From Flavobacterium sp. (GTDB lineage Bacteria > Bacteroidota > Bacteroidia > Flavobacteriales > Flavobacteriaceae): a DNA stretch of 64,000 nucleotides. The stretch lies in NCBI GenBank assembly GCA_014379405.1, contig JACMLU010000006.1:55845-119844 (forward strand), written 5' to 3'. The notes beneath the pieces are model-generated. The model was not told the DNA's origin. It did no database searches and saw nothing but the letters and a program-made list of their open reading frames with translations. Positions 15,270-24,102 of the stretch are shown piece by piece (positions within the stretch are counted from its first letter, which is position 1; each line of letters opens with the position of its first letter). The position numbers were made by a program, and so were the translations under genes.

Positions 15270-15557
15270 ATGGAACGACGTACTGGGAAAACGACAAGAC
15301 TGATAGACGAAGCCATTCAATATCTTTTTGAAAAAGGAGAATTGTATTTGTTTAAAAAATGTGGTTTTAAAATCGCTTCCCGAAGCTTCATTAGTTCCCA
15401 AAGGATATTTATTGACCCCGATCACAAAATGGCCAACCAAGCGCAACAGGATTTTATCTACAGGGTTATGAAACGCCTTGAATTCGAACACAAAGGCAGC
15501 CATAAAATTAAAACAATGAGCAAAGATTATATTCACGTAATAACCGTAAAACTATGA
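15270..15557 (+). CDS. Hypothetical protein with truncated P-loop-like N-terminus
   Basis: 95 residues starting MERRTGKTTRLIDEAIQYLF. 'RTGKTTRLID' resembles a Walker A plus following helix but lacks the glycine four residues earlier and any Walker B, so ATP hydrolysis is doubtful. The C-terminal half is beta-rich ('KIKTMSKDYIHVITVKL'). Its end overlaps the exonuclease start by 4 bp. Confidence 0.55.
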   Translation: MERRTGKTTRLIDEAIQYLFEKGELYLFKKCGFKIASRSFISSQRIFIDPDHKMANQAQQDFIYRVMKRLEFEHKGSHKIKTMSKDYIHVITVKL

Positions 15558-16441
15558 AATATTTCATCGACCACGAATTTTTAGAAGGACCACAAAAAGA
15601 GAAATTTCCAATATCATTATTCAGGAAACAAACTCCAAACACTATTGATTTAATTTCCATTGGAATTGTTGCCGAGGACGGACGTGAGTATTACGCCATT
15701 TCGAAAGATTTCAACTTGAAAGAAGCTTGGAATAGATTTGATTTAGAACAACAATCAGGAGATATGAGAAATATATTTCCAGAAGGCAGAAAAGTGTACT
15801 GGCTTCGTGAGAATGTATTAAGGCCAATTTATGATCAATTGATTTTGAACAGAGGTGTTTATGAGAAGATGCATCATTGGAATTTATCTGAACCTTTTTC
15901 ATATCAATCAATAAAATATCTTTTGGGTCATTTTGGCAAAACCAACAAAGAGATCGTGGAAGAAGTAAAAAACTTTACGCAACCAATGTATAGAAGTTAT
16001 TCTTTAGAAGGAGAAAAAAGATTTACTCACGGAAGTGTTGGATGCGGTATAAGTCCACCTGACGAAAAAGGAATAGAGAATTATGGCTTTAAATTTACTT
16101 ATCCTCCAACTAACCCTGAATTCTACGCCTACTATGCCGATTATGACTGGGTGGTGTTTTGCTGGCTGTTTGGAAAAATGATAGATTTACCGAAAGGTTT
16201 TCCGATGTATTGCAAGGATTTGAAGCAGATGCTTGATGAATATGCTTTTAAAATAGTATCTCAACTTGAAGATGGAAATACTACGCAAGGAATGATAAAT
16301 ATTAAAAATAGTATTCCAGAACAAATAAAAGCTTTTAAAACATTTCCAAACTTCCAAAAACAAGATCCTTCAAAATCACACAACGCTATTGAAGATGCAC
16401 GCTGGAATAAGCAATTATTTGAATTTTTAGCCAAACGTTAA
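15554..16441 (+). CDS. DEDDh 3'-5' exoribonuclease-like protein
   Basis: 295 residues. N-terminal Exo I motif Asp6-His-Glu8 (FIDHEF), 'LISIGIVAEDGREYYAIS' beta strands typical of the Rv2179c-type exoribonuclease family (PF16473-like), Exo II region 'YYADYDWVVFCWLFG' around residues 194-208, and Exo III 'SHNAIEDARW' around 275-284 with His and Asp. These enzymes trim RNA or DNA from the 3' end. Length suits the Bacteroidota phage version. It overlaps both neighbours by 1-4 bp and so is translationally coupled. Confidence 0.8.
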   Translation: MKYFIDHEFLEGPQKEKFPISLFRKQTPNTIDLISIGIVAEDGREYYAISKDFNLKEAWNRFDLEQQSGDMRNIFPEGRKVYWLRENVLRPIYDQLILNRGVYEKMHHWNLSEPFSYQSIKYLLGHFGKTNKEIVEEVKNFTQPMYRSYSLEGEKRFTHGSVGCGISPPDEKGIENYGFKFTYPPTNPEFYAYYADYDWVVFCWLFGKMIDLPKGFPMYCKDLKQMLDEYAFKIVSQLEDGNTTQGMINIKNSIPEQIKAFKTFPNFQKQDPSKSHNAIEDARWNKQLFEFLAKR

Positions 16442-16638
16442 TGGAACTGTTTAATTCAACAGGATTTGAAGTGCAAGACAAAGTATTCGTTGAGTTAGAC
16501 GGAAAGAAATACTTTGGAACGGTAGTAAGAACCGATACGGAACGCGACAGAATAAAAGTGGATTATACATCCAAAAGCGAAGAGCAGGTAAAAGACTGGT
16601 TTCATAAATCATTCTGGAAAAAAGTAACGACTAAATAA
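16441..16638 (+). CDS. Small Tudor/KOW-like beta protein
   Basis: 65 residues: 'FEVQDKVFVELDGKKYFGTVVRTDTERDRIKVDY' has the strand-turn-strand pattern of small SH3/KOW folds seen in nucleic-acid-associated proteins, followed by 'KDWFHKSFWKKV'. Starts at the stop of the exonuclease. Function unknown; the fold is inference. Confidence 0.55.
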   Translation: MELFNSTGFEVQDKVFVELDGKKYFGTVVRTDTERDRIKVDYTSKSEEQVKDWFHKSFWKKVTTK

Positions 16639-16644
16639 AATAAA

Positions 16645-16893
16645 ATGATTGTTGAACTCAACGTACTTTGGCAAACGGACGAACAGCACGAACTCCAGAA
16701 AGCGGGAGTCGATATAAATTTTGAAGAATGTACGATCAGGGTTCATACTTTTTATCAAATAGCTTTTATCCTTCCTGGCGACGAAGAAGGAATTTGTCAG
16801 GTAGCCAGCAACGGTGAAACTTTTTTTGTAAAGGAGTCTTATGAATCTGTGAAGAAAAAAATAGATGATCAAATAATTTTTAAATGGAATTGA
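16645..16893 (+). CDS. Hypothetical 82-aa protein
   Basis: Beta-rich: 'NFEECTIRVHTFYQIAFILPGDEEG' and 'CQVASNGETFFVKESYESVKKKI', the pattern of a small sheet with a C-terminal helix, reminiscent of small regulatory proteins of Bacteroidota phages. One bp from the next gene. No family assigned. Confidence 0.55.
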   Translation: MIVELNVLWQTDEQHELQKAGVDINFEECTIRVHTFYQIAFILPGDEEGICQVASNGETFFVKESYESVKKKIDDQIIFKWN

Positions 16894-16894
16894 T

Positions 16895-17128
16895 ATGAAA
16901 ATATTTTTAAGTATTTATGGTTTTTTACAAATAACAACCTTTTTTTGGTGGATTTATACAATGCTTATAACTAAGCCAAAATTTTTAAATGGTAAAAACC
17001 GCTTTCTGAAGAACTGGAATGAAGGAGGAATGTTTACGTTAATTTCTTTTAGTGTATATTCTTTATTATCAGCTTTAATAACATTGGTTTTTGTCGCAGC
17101 ATTTAATGTTTTGACTAGCTTCGTATAG
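16895..17128 (+). CDS. Small two-helix membrane protein
   Basis: 77 residues with two hydrophobic segments (about residues 2-25 and 50-74) separated by a Lys/Asn-rich loop. Inner-membrane location likely; function unknown. Immediately follows the 82-aa gene. Confidence 0.55.
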   Translation: MKIFLSIYGFLQITTFFWWIYTMLITKPKFLNGKNRFLKNWNEGGMFTLISFSVYSLLSALITLVFVAAFNVLTSFV

Positions 17129-17164
17129 AAATAATACAATGAAAAAAAAAAGGTAATACAGTAT

Positions 17165-17659
17165 TTGGCCAAGGACGTATCGCGAAGCTACAATGAAAAT
17201 TTAGAGCTTTTGCGATTCGCTTCCGTTGCGGTGGAGTCTGCTTTTACCAAAAGGTATTTCAATTCCTTGCCGTTGTTGATGCGGTTGTCCAGGGCTGAAA
17301 GGATTTTTCTGGATTTTGTTACCGAGGAAATGGACGACCAGAATTTGATTACCAATAGTATTCAGGTTCGTAATAAGTTCAACCAACTTTTGAACAAGAT
17401 AGGACAAGAGAACTATTCGGATAGTACTATACATCGTTGTTTTGCCAATCTTTCTAAAAACCACCTGCTTATTAAACTCAAAGGACGGGGATTATACCAA
17501 ATAAGCCCCGTTTTCTTCTTCAAGGGTTCCGAAGAGCAACGCGCCAAGGTATTGCGCAGACTTTTGGAAGCCATCAACAAGGAGCCCATCAATAAATTGA
17601 GGCGAAGTTTGATTATTGGTAAAGCCCTTTCTTCGATTCCGGAGCCGGAAGCTGATTGA
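17165..17659 (+). CDS. RepL-like winged-helix replication initiator
   Basis: 164 residues from TTG 17165. 'SDSTIHRCFANLSKNHLLIKLKGRGLYQISPVFFFKGSEEQRAKVLRRLLE' (shown for order: recognition helix, wing, then the FFFKG motif) matches the RepL plasmid/phage initiator family. An ATG at 17139 leads into MKKKR-stop, but one extra A in the 10-A run would join it in frame to KVIQYLAKDVS, so the natural start may need slippage, or the run may be miscounted. It converges on the 191-aa regulator, overlapping its 3' end by 47 bp. Confidence 0.7.
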   Translation: MAKDVSRSYNENLELLRFASVAVESAFTKRYFNSLPLLMRLSRAERIFLDFVTEEMDDQNLITNSIQVRNKFNQLLNKIGQENYSDSTIHRCFANLSKNHLLIKLKGRGLYQISPVFFFKGSEEQRAKVLRRLLEAINKEPINKLRRSLIIGKALSSIPEPEAD

Positions 17660-18188
17660 TTTTTTTAATCAAATCCATTCTTTTTTTGTCGAATGGTGTT
17701 CTCTTTTTTGTATGATTAAAAGGGTTGCTGCTTTGAATTTCGTTAATTTTCTTCTCACAAGACAACAATTCATAGAAATTACACACAATTTCGTGGCCTT
17801 TCCTGTTCACTTTATACAGCTTTTTGCTCACATCCTTTGCATCCTGCAGCAAAGATACGTACCCGGTAGCCAGTAAGTTTTTTAGATAACAGTACCTAAA
17901 TTGTTTTGGCATTTCGGCATAATCGGCCTGTGTAAAATATTGCTTTGGATTAAGAAAAAGCAAGGTTTCTAGCAATCCCAAATCGATGTTGTGTTTTTTT
18001 TGAATGTACTGCCGCACTACCATCATATTCTCGAGCAGGTCGTAACCCCGAAAAATAGGCAAGTGTTTTGCTCTAGAATATTTTTCTATTTTCGCCTTTC
18101 CTGCTGTATTGAGCTTTAATTTTAACCCCTTTTTTTTCAACACTTCCAGAGTGTCCTTGGTAACCATTTCGTTAGCTTTCTTTTCCAT
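17613..18188 (-). CDS. Winged-helix (MarR-like) regulator
   Basis: 191 residues. 'LGLLETLLFLNPKQYFTQADYAEM' followed by 'QFRYCYLKNLLATGYVSLLQ' and 'KKLYKVNRKGHEIVCNFYELL' is the helix-helix-recognition helix-wing layout of MarR-type proteins; the N- and C-terminal tails are Lys-rich. It is transcribed away from the tail genes, from a promoter overlapped by an AAAACATAAATTATTT site, so autoregulation and control of the late module are likely. It is the third candidate binder of the phage-wide operator. Confidence 0.7.
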   Translation of the reverse strand: MEKKANEMVTKDTLEVLKKKGLKLKLNTAGKAKIEKYSRAKHLPIFRGYDLLENMMVVRQYIQKKHNIDLGLLETLLFLNPKQYFTQADYAEMPKQFRYCYLKNLLATGYVSLLQDAKDVSKKLYKVNRKGHEIVCNFYELLSCEKKINEIQSSNPFNHTKKRTPFDKKRMDLIKKINQLPAPESKKGLYQ

Positions 18189-18194
18189 AGTCGT

Positions 18195-18263
18195 AAAACA
18201 TAAATTATTTGTATTACAAATATAAATACTTTAGGTTAATATAAATATTTTCTATTATCTTTG
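18195..18263. promoter_or_regulatory. Divergent promoters with operator site
   Basis: Leftward TATATTTG (minus strand, 18217-18224) for the 191-aa regulator and rightward TATCTTTG (18256-18263) for the tail fibre module. AAAACATAAATTATTT at 18195-18210 sits over the leftward start site. Confidence 0.55.
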
Positions 18264-18292
18264 TTTTTGTAATAGATAAAATTTATAACAAA

Positions 18293-20956
18293 ATGGCTAA
18301 GGCGAACGATACCGACATTTACAAATACGATTTGTCTATAAGTCTTATGGATTACTTGTTTGGCACCGATTCTGTTGATGGCAAGAAAAACAAAAGTTAT
18401 AGAATCAAGGATATCGTCCAGCTTATTAATGCTGTAAACGGAAAGAATAACCTGCAATTTATCTATTCGGACGGCCTCAATCCTGATATCTCACAATACA
18501 CTACGGGTTGTTTTTTTACCGATACTCTTGACGGAGACCCATTAAACTTCACCCAATTAATACTCAATAAAAGTTCGCTTCAACCCATCGACTTGACGTT
18601 GTTGTTCCAGCGCTTGAATGAACTTCAAGACGTAGTTATTAAACTGGATAATCCAGCAAATCCCAACAACTTTTTCAATTTTAAGGTACTTTCGATTACC
18701 GATCAGACCGATTATTTTGTTTTTGATGTGGCGATTTTCAAGGATTTTTATTTTGGCGAATTCCTTAACGAGACTATTTATAGCATTTATTTCGATATCA
18801 AATCCGCCACGGAATCCGATGATTTAAAACTTGACAAAGGAGATTTTGAAGGTGATGCTGGAGACCTTGACGATAGAATAATAGTTTTGGAAAATCTACA
18901 AGGATTGAAAACAGGACTAACAGGACAAGCTTATGCTATATGGACAGGAGTGGGTTTTGTTTATGACGTGATATATCCTGATTACTACATTAACAGTATT
19001 TTGTACAGTGGTTCGACAACGACAATTACTCTTGATGCTTCCGACCTTGTTGAACCAAGGCGCGACACAATAGCTTTGGATGTTACAGGAGTAATAAAAG
19101 TTACCGGATACGCAGAGCCTAATCCAGTAGACCCTACGCTAGACCCAGAAACGCAAATATTTATCACGAGTGTATTAATTAGCGCCAACACTAGCGTTCC
19201 CGCTGATACTACATTTGTAGATGTGTACAAAGAAAATGTTGAATGGACTGGAACGTCCAATTTCAACAACATCAATTTTGCAGCCACAGATTCTGCAATA
19301 CAAGGTTCGGTTGGTATAAAAGCGACTAATTTTTCGAACCTACAATGGATAAGATTTCAAGGAAGTACATTGTATCAACCAGGTGATTGGGATGTGGTTT
19401 CATTTAGAGTAAAGTTACTTAATACTTTTCCTCAAAACACGAAATTTTGCGTTAGACTTCGTAATTCAACAATGTCTGTTTCTGGTGCATATCCAATATC
19501 GGATGGGCAATATGGATATTCAAGAGCGAATACCGGGCAATGGCTTTACATTACCGTACCGTTAAGTTCATTTACTATTTTAGATAAGTTTAATGCTTTT
19601 GAAATACTAATGAATGGATCAAATTCAAGCGGGTTTATGCTTGACAATGTTCAGTTTTCAAAAGGGAATAACGTTCAATCTCCTTTGCAAAAAGCCATTG
19701 TTACCATAACGACTGACAGCGGAATTGCCAACGCAACTCTTGCAAACGACACAATCATTATGACAAGTGCTAATAATGGATTGTTGATAAGCGCTATTGG
19801 AAAAGTAATTACGTTCACTAGTCTTTTTACTTCGGCAATTAAATCAGGTTATGATAACGCTATTATCTCAATAAATTCTTCTTTGTCTAATAAAGTAGAT
19901 AAAATAGCAGGTAAAGGACTTTCAACAGAAGATTACACCACTTCCGAAAAAAACAAACTAGCCAGCATCGATGCCACGCATTATTTAGCACCACTTCAAA
20001 CAACCGTGCAGTTATCAGCATTGCCACAAGCGGGAATTTCAGATAAAGCGAGGGTATATGTAGAAAATGATTTATCTGATTATTTCTATGATGTTACGGC
20101 TTCAAGTGGAGATATTGCGCCGGATGACCAAGTGGGAGGAATTGGATTTTGGAGAAAAGTAGCCGTGGGTGGAGAAACCGCTGCAAGCATAAAAACCAAG
20201 TACGAAAGTAATCCTGACACCAATGCTTTCACTGATGCTGAACAAACATTGGTAGCAACAATATCAGGAAAAGAAGTAACAACAAATAAAACCGACACCG
20301 TAACAGGAAACGAAACGTCTTCTTCCTTGTTTGCCAGCATAAAAGGTATGGTCGATTGGTTGACTGCTACCAAAATTAGAAGCATATTAGGCATTTCAAC
20401 ACTATCGGGAAGCAACACAGGAGACAGTGCAACTCCTGCCGAAACTGCCACAACAATAGGTGTATTGATTGGAGGTTCAGCCGACGCAACACCAAACGAT
20501 ACTGATTTTATTGCTACTTCATTGACGGCTGGAGGGATTCTAAAAAAAATAACTTGGACAAATGCCAAGGCGTTTTTAAAAACTTATTTCGATACATTAT
20601 ACAAAACCGACACCATTTCAGTGGCAATGAGTGATTCATCAACCGCTTTGGTTACGGGAGATACAGACCCATTACAAGCACCCTATAATTTCACATTACT
20701 AAATTATTGGATAGGCGTGAAAACTGCACCAACGGTTAGTAGTTTGATTGTGGACGTAAAGAAAAACGGAACATCCATAACTTCTACGAAGGCAGGAATT
20801 GATGCTACCGAAAAAACAAGTCTTACGGGAACTTCTCCCGTACTTACAACAACATCATTTACGAAAGGTGATGAAATAACCCCAAACATTTATCAGGTAG
20901 GAAGTTCAGAAACAGGACGAAGTCTTAAACTTTATTTAGAAATTATTAAAACTTAG
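18293..20956 (+). CDS. Tail fibre / receptor-binding protein
   Basis: 887 residues. N-terminal 'LSISLMDYLFGTDSVDGKKN' is a virion-anchor segment shared by Bacteroidota phage tail proteins. A carbohydrate-binding-like beta domain lies at about 310-460. Around residue 540 'NKVDKIAGKGLSTEDYTTSE' is a hallmark tail-fibre repeat. The C-terminal 130 residues ('MSDSSTALVTGDTDPLQA...VDVKKNGTSITSTKAG') form a receptor-binding tip found on phage fibres. It starts the left-hand late operon and is followed by a small fibre-associated gene. Probably a trimeric adhesin contacting the cell surface. Confidence 0.8.
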   Translation: MAKANDTDIYKYDLSISLMDYLFGTDSVDGKKNKSYRIKDIVQLINAVNGKNNLQFIYSDGLNPDISQYTTGCFFTDTLDGDPLNFTQLILNKSSLQPIDLTLLFQRLNELQDVVIKLDNPANPNNFFNFKVLSITDQTDYFVFDVAIFKDFYFGEFLNETIYSIYFDIKSATESDDLKLDKGDFEGDAGDLDDRIIVLENLQGLKTGLTGQAYAIWTGVGFVYDVIYPDYYINSILYSGSTTTITLDASDLVEPRRDTIALDVTGVIKVTGYAEPNPVDPTLDPETQIFITSVLISANTSVPADTTFVDVYKENVEWTGTSNFNNINFAATDSAIQGSVGIKATNFSNLQWIRFQGSTLYQPGDWDVVSFRVKLLNTFPQNTKFCVRLRNSTMSVSGAYPISDGQYGYSRANTGQWLYITVPLSSFTILDKFNAFEILMNGSNSSGFMLDNVQFSKGNNVQSPLQKAIVTITTDSGIANATLANDTIIMTSANNGLLISAIGKVITFTSLFTSAIKSGYDNAIISINSSLSNKVDKIAGKGLSTEDYTTSEKNKLASIDATHYLAPLQTTVQLSALPQAGISDKARVYVENDLSDYFYDVTASSGDIAPDDQVGGIGFWRKVAVGGETAASIKTKYESNPDTNAFTDAEQTLVATISGKEVTTNKTDTVTGNETSSSLFASIKGMVDWLTATKIRSILGISTLSGSNTGDSATPAETATTIGVLIGGSADATPNDTDFIATSLTAGGILKKITWTNAKAFLKTYFDTLYKTDTISVAMSDSSTALVTGDTDPLQAPYNFTLLNYWIGVKTAPTVSSLIVDVKKNGTSITSTKAGIDATEKTSLTGTSPVLTTTSFTKGDEITPNIYQVGSSETGRSLKLYLEIIKT

Positions 20957-20960
20957 AAAT

Positions 20961-21521
20961 ATGGTACCAGCAGTATTGATTAGAAAAAGCACAAAAGAAA
21001 TCATTAAACAAGGAAATTATCCAAGAGAAGATATGGCTCCATTTCTTGTAGGAGAAATTGACCCTGATTATGAGTGGTTAATAAAACACACTCCTTATGC
21101 AGAACCTCCTTATGATTCACGAATTTACATAATGGATGAAAACACGCCAGAAGGACAAGAATTATTGGAATGTCCAGAACACCCAAGTTATCCAGGAATA
21201 AAAGCATACACTTTGATTTTTACTCCAATAAGAAGAACGAATGAGGATATTATTCGTTCCATTGAAAATGCAGAAAAGGAAGCTAATAATTTAGTTTTTA
21301 GCGAAGCAGTTCATAAAGACGAATTTGCATTTATGCTAAACAGTGTTCATAAAGATGCCAAAAGTTTGGAGCTAACAGCAAGCGAACAAGACCAAATCGA
21401 CAAATTGGCAATAGTTACGGTTGCGTTGGCAAAAAATAAAGACACCAAAGAAAATAAAATAGCACAGGTATTAGCAGGACAAGTTCCAAATATAGACGAA
21501 GGATGGGAGAAATCGCTATAA
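20961..21521 (+). CDS. Tail-fibre-associated protein (chaperone-like position)
   Basis: 186 residues, acidic, with an N-terminal 'AVLIRKSTKEIIKQGNYPRED' and helical C-terminus. It lies between two tail fibre genes, 4 bp after the first and overlapping the second by 19 bp, a position often held by fibre-assembly proteins. Function is inferred from position only. Confidence 0.5.
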   Translation: MVPAVLIRKSTKEIIKQGNYPREDMAPFLVGEIDPDYEWLIKHTPYAEPPYDSRIYIMDENTPEGQELLECPEHPSYPGIKAYTLIFTPIRRTNEDIIRSIENAEKEANNLVFSEAVHKDEFAFMLNSVHKDAKSLELTASEQDQIDKLAIVTVALAKNKDTKENKIAQVLAGQVPNIDEGWEKSL

Positions 21522-23185
21522 ACCCGATACATAACGTACACAAAAAATATCGAACCGTGAATTTAGTAAACACATATATCTTTACTCCACCCATAACCTA
21601 CAATACATATATCGGAGGAATCTCTGCATCTGTGAGTTCTGCATCGAGCCTCGCAACTAAACTCGGTATTTCAGTAGGTGCAATTTCTAATTTTACGGTT
21701 GTCGGTTCAGATATTAAATGTAAAATTACGGGTAGTTACGCGATGCCTGTAAATTGTTGGAATTCAAATAGTGTAATAACTTATTTTAGAGATTATGATG
21801 GATTAGTTACAAGTATAGGAGCTGGGGGGATAGATGATTATGGACAATGTTATGAATGGTATTTTCCAAATTGTTTATCAATCGCAAAAACAAATTCAAA
21901 CTATTCGTTTCATAACAACCACACGCAGGGAGTTGTTCTTTATACTCCAAGATGCACGGATTGGGGAGGTACGCAGGGTGCTGATGGGGGAATGTTTCTT
22001 AATATTGGAAATGCACTTGACGCAAAAGGATTTACAATTTACGCTCCAATAGCGCAACAAACATCTAATGCAGGTGGTGTTGAGGGCGATTTAGCAGCAG
22101 CGATAGTTGGCGGTTATAACACGCTTAAATTTGTTTCTAATTTCACTGTTCCAAATCCAGTCACAACCTTAGTAGCGGGGACGGTTTACAATACGGCTAT
22201 TCAATTGAACTTTACAGCACCAAGTAGTACAAATACGATTGAATATTATGAATGTTGGTCAAATGGTGTTTTTAAAAATAAAATCAATGCGAGCGGTGGT
22301 TATATTACAGGGCTGACGGCTTCAACTTCCTATGATATTACGGTTTATGCGGTTGATATTTTTATGAATAGATCATTAGTTAGTAATATGGTAACACAAT
22401 CAACAATCAACTATTCATACACTGATACAGATGCAAATGCTTACACTTCTGCACGAGCAATTACAAACCCTTCAAGTATTGAAGCAGATTATGTTTTAAT
22501 AACTCAATTAAAAAGCAATTCTCTTTATACTAAAATACAATCAGGATATACTTTTAAAGGAACTACTATTTCAACCCATAAATACAACTTTAAAAATCCA
22601 GTTGATACCGATGCTGGGTTTAGATTGGTTGCTGGGGGTTCTGGAAATACTTATTCTGAACTTGGATATAATGGTAATGGAACAGGCTACTTAGATTCTA
22701 AATTTATACCAAGCGCAAATCAAACGGTAAATAGTAATGGAATTACAATTGTTGTAGGTACAAATAACACACCTGCTGCCGATGTTAGAGAAGTAGGTTC
22801 TTATGTTAGTAACTCACAAGTATCACTTATAGGAGTAAAAATCAACAACACTACTTATAACAGACGTTCGTGGATAAACGGTACTATTATAGAGCAAACA
22901 GGAGTTAATGAAGCACGTGGAGTTTTTACAGGTGTGAAAACATCAAGCACGGTGCAAAAATTATTTAGAAACGGATCTTCAATAGTTACAGGAAATAGTG
23001 CTGGTACATTACCCAATATTAGTCAATGGATTGGAGCGCTAAATGCTGGAGGTTCTCCTTATGGATATTCAAACCAAAGAATCCAAATAATATTATTTCA
23101 CGAGGGTTTAAGTGATGCGGAAGCATCAACATTATATTCTGTAATTGATTTAAGCGAGGCAATAGCAGGACGTAAAACTTGGTAA
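21503..23185 (+). CDS. Tail spike / adhesin with FN3 and lectin-like domains
   Basis: 560 residues. About residues 60-210 form a Gly/Asn-rich beta domain; 225-305 match a fibronectin type III fold ('VTTLVAGTVYNTAIQLNFTA...YITGLTASTSYDITVYAVD'); 340-555 resemble a LamG/concanavalin-type sandwich ('FRLVAGGSGNTYSELGYNG...IGALNAGGSPYGYSNQRI'). Such modules bind surface glycans. It is the second receptor-binding candidate, next to the fibre gene. Confidence 0.7.
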   Translation: MGEIAINPIHNVHKKYRTVNLVNTYIFTPPITYNTYIGGISASVSSASSLATKLGISVGAISNFTVVGSDIKCKITGSYAMPVNCWNSNSVITYFRDYDGLVTSIGAGGIDDYGQCYEWYFPNCLSIAKTNSNYSFHNNHTQGVVLYTPRCTDWGGTQGADGGMFLNIGNALDAKGFTIYAPIAQQTSNAGGVEGDLAAAIVGGYNTLKFVSNFTVPNPVTTLVAGTVYNTAIQLNFTAPSSTNTIEYYECWSNGVFKNKINASGGYITGLTASTSYDITVYAVDIFMNRSLVSNMVTQSTINYSYTDTDANAYTSARAITNPSSIEADYVLITQLKSNSLYTKIQSGYTFKGTTISTHKYNFKNPVDTDAGFRLVAGGSGNTYSELGYNGNGTGYLDSKFIPSANQTVNSNGITIVVGTNNTPAADVREVGSYVSNSQVSLIGVKINNTTYNRRSWINGTIIEQTGVNEARGVFTGVKTSSTVQKLFRNGSSIVTGNSAGTLPNISQWIGALNAGGSPYGYSNQRIQIILFHEGLSDAEASTLYSVIDLSEAIAGRKTW

Positions 23186-23190
23186 AACAA

Positions 23191-23247
23191 AAAAGGCGGG
23201 AGTGCATAAATATGAAATGCTGGTTGGAGAGGCCGAGGCCGCCTTTT
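23191..23247 (+). promoter_or_regulatory. Long-range hairpin between tail spike and lysis genes
   Basis: AAAAGGCGG (23191-23199) pairs with CCGCCTTTT (23239-23247), enclosing 39 nt with a GGCC-GA-GGCC mini-hairpin. No T-run follows, so it may be an attenuator or RNA processing site separating fibre from lysis expression. Confidence 0.4.
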
Positions 23248-23269
23248 GAACAAATAAAAACAAAAAATT

Positions 23270-23512
23270 ATGAAAATAACCAACGACATACTTAAAGAAA
23301 ATGGCATCTACAGCATCAAGCGGGTAATGGCAATAATCATTTTGATTTTTGATTTGTTGTTAGGTGTTTTTATCGTGATTTCAGACAAAATTTTGGATAA
23401 AGTTGTCAATCCTTACGCTATAATGGTTTTCAATTCATTGTTGGCAGCAGTGATGACATTGGTTGTGGCTTCGGTTATCGATAAAAAATTCACAACCAAA
23501 ACCGAAGTATAA
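23270..23512 (+). CDS. Two-helix membrane protein, candidate holin
   Basis: 80 residues with hydrophobic segments at about 17-40 and 47-70, charged ends, and a Lys-rich C-terminus, the size and topology of class II holins. It leads a series of small membrane genes that precede the lysozyme. Holin function is inference from topology and position. Confidence 0.55.
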   Translation: MKITNDILKENGIYSIKRVMAIIILIFDLLLGVFIVISDKILDKVVNPYAIMVFNSLLAAVMTLVVASVIDKKFTTKTEV

Positions 23513-23513
23513 A

Positions 23514-23891
23514 ATGGATTGGTTTACCCTATTTTTAGTAAAGCTGTCACAGCCTCTTATATTTTTTTTAGATAAGTTATTTGCATTGGTAATAAAAATA
23601 GACCGTTGGTGGTCAAAAAAAAATGATTACACCAAATTAAACCTACGTTGGATAATATTCAATACCCTGCTTTTTGTTTTTGCGGTGTCCCAACAAATAC
23701 AAGTCAAAAATGCAAAAATTATCAATGACAATCGAAATACTGTTAATACTAATTTTCTTGTGGCCAAGGTTAAAGAACTCGAAGAATGGAAAATTAACCG
23801 CCTTGAAAACGAAATTACAGAACTTAAAGAAACACGTAAAATCGCTTTGGAAAACGAAAAAGAAATCCAAAGATTAAACTCTAAAAAATGA
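23514..23891 (+). CDS. Small membrane-anchored coiled-coil protein
   Basis: 125 residues from MDWFTLFLVKLSQPL. One or two hydrophobic segments in the first 65 residues, then 'LVAKVKELEEWKINRLENEITELKE', a heptad coiled coil. Resembles accessory lysis or spanin-like proteins of Gram-negative phages. Overlaps the next gene by 4 bp. Confidence 0.5.
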   Translation: MDWFTLFLVKLSQPLIFFLDKLFALVIKIDRWWSKKNDYTKLNLRWIIFNTLLFVFAVSQQIQVKNAKIINDNRNTVNTNFLVAKVKELEEWKINRLENEITELKETRKIALENEKEIQRLNSKK

Positions 23892-24100
23892 AAAATCTAT
23901 TAGCCATAACGGTTTTTGCGGTGATAGTATTCATCGCCAACCTGTTTAAATCAGAGCCTAAAATTACGCTCGAAATACAATCGACTATTCGAAGCGGAAA
24001 AATAACACTGCTTACCAACCAGAGGAAATTGCTTGTAAACGAAATTAATTATAAGCTAGCTAAAAACTCAATCGCAATTGACTCACTAAAAAATAATTAA
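23888..24100 (+). CDS. Small single-helix membrane protein
   Basis: 70 residues: MKNLLAITVFAVIVFIANLF membrane helix, then a helical periplasmic part. Start overlaps the previous stop (ATGA). Part of the lysis cassette; possible holin partner or inner-membrane spanin. Confidence 0.5.
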   Translation: MKNLLAITVFAVIVFIANLFKSEPKITLEIQSTIRSGKITLLTNQRKLLVNEINYKLAKNSIAIDSLKNN

Positions 24101-24102
24101 TT

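Noticed and set aside
15270..15557. Functional P-loop ATPase
   Set aside because: The Walker A lacks its first glycine and no Walker B is present.
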